Shown piece after piece: positions 4,874 through 5,056 of a stretch of DNA of 5,056 nt. The position numbers were made by a program, and so were the translations under genes. Source of the DNA: Ruminococcus sp. (GTDB taxonomy: Bacteria; Bacillota; Clostridia; Oscillospirales; Acutalibacteraceae); the NCBI GenBank assembly GCA_022510985.1, contig JAFLSL010000101.1, positions 1 to 5,056 on the forward strand, in the 5' to 3' direction. Under the pieces are notes generated by a model. It did no database searches. It was not told the DNA's origin and worked only from the letters and a program-made list of their open reading frames with translations. The stretch's first letter is position 1, and each line of letters begins with the position of its first letter.

Positions 4874-5056
4874 ATGGCAGTACCTACCGGAAAAACTTCT
4901 CACAAAAGAAAATCAACAAGACGTTCGGCTGTTTACACAATCGAGGCTCCCGCACTTACAACTTGTCCGAACTGCGGTTCTTTAACATCTCCCCATAAAG
5001 CATGCACAACTTGCGGTATGTATAAGGGCAGACAGGTTATTGTTAAGGACGACGCT
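4874..5056 (+). CDS. rpmF: Ribosomal protein bL32, zinc-binding (C+) form, 3' end beyond the window
   Basis: The reading frame covers 61 codons without a stop and runs off the window; bL32 is normally about 57-60 residues, so only a few codons are likely missing. It starts M-A-V-P, continues with a basic Lys/Arg/Ser/Thr stretch (7-18) that contacts 23S rRNA, then carries C31-P-N-C34 and C44-T-T-C47-G, a four-Cys zinc ribbon, and the family's Y-K-G-R (50-53). AAGGAGG (4860-4866) lies seven bases before the ATG. The zinc-type form implies no need for a zinc-free substitute at this locus; whether a C-minus paralogue exists elsewhere cannot be seen. It is cotranscribed with yceD. Confidence 0.97.
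   Translation, partial: MAVPTGKTSHKRKSTRRSAVYTIEAPALTTCPNCGSLTSPHKACTTCGMYKGRQVIVKDDA

Overview
The window looks like chromosomal housekeeping sequence from an anaerobic, probably spore-forming, low-to-moderate-GC member of the Clostridia, most likely near Oscillospiraceae/Ruminococcaceae. The pointers are a rubredoxin-first ('reverse') rubrerythrin, a clostridial-type amidase with an S-P-S-x-Q start, strong AGGAGG ribosome binding sites, AT-rich spacers and a C+ (zinc-binding) bL32. The lineage is an inference from protein style; no marker gene fixes it.

Layout, left to right. (1) Positions 1-106 are non-coding sequence downstream of a minus-strand gene. (2) A minus-strand reverse rubrerythrin (107-652) is divergent from a plus-strand leaderless N-acetylmuramoyl-L-alanine amidase (807-1349). 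The 154-bp spacer between them holds a clear promoter for the rubrerythrin, an operator-like palindrome at its start site, and a weaker promoter for the amidase. (3) A very short minus-strand gene (1427-1537), easily missed, encodes a 36-residue Gln/Asn/Lys-only type protein with a textbook ribosome binding site and a textbook intrinsic terminator (1381-1411). (4) A tightly packed plus-strand operon follows: an RsmF/NOP-type rRNA m5C methyltransferase (1597-2919), KsgA/RsmA 16S dimethyladenosine transferase (2916-3770), and two small two-helix membrane proteins of unknown function (3767-3991 and 3975-4229). Every junction overlaps, the first two by ATGA. (5) A perfect sigma-A promoter (TTGACA-17-TATAAT, 4284-4312) drives the conserved yceD-rpmF pair (4352-4849 and 4874 to the window edge).

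Functionally, the right-hand two thirds is a ribosome-maturation neighbourhood: two 16S-type rRNA methyltransferases, the YceD factor linked to 23S rRNA accumulation, and ribosomal protein bL32. The left third holds oxidative-stress defence and cell-wall or spore-type accessory genes. No mobile element, CRISPR array, tRNA or rRNA gene was seen. The least explained items are the Gln/Asn/Lys micro-protein, the pair of small membrane proteins inside the methyltransferase operon, the apparent lack of a Shine-Dalgarno sequence before the rsmF-like gene, and a promoter-like sequence reading antisense into the micro-gene.
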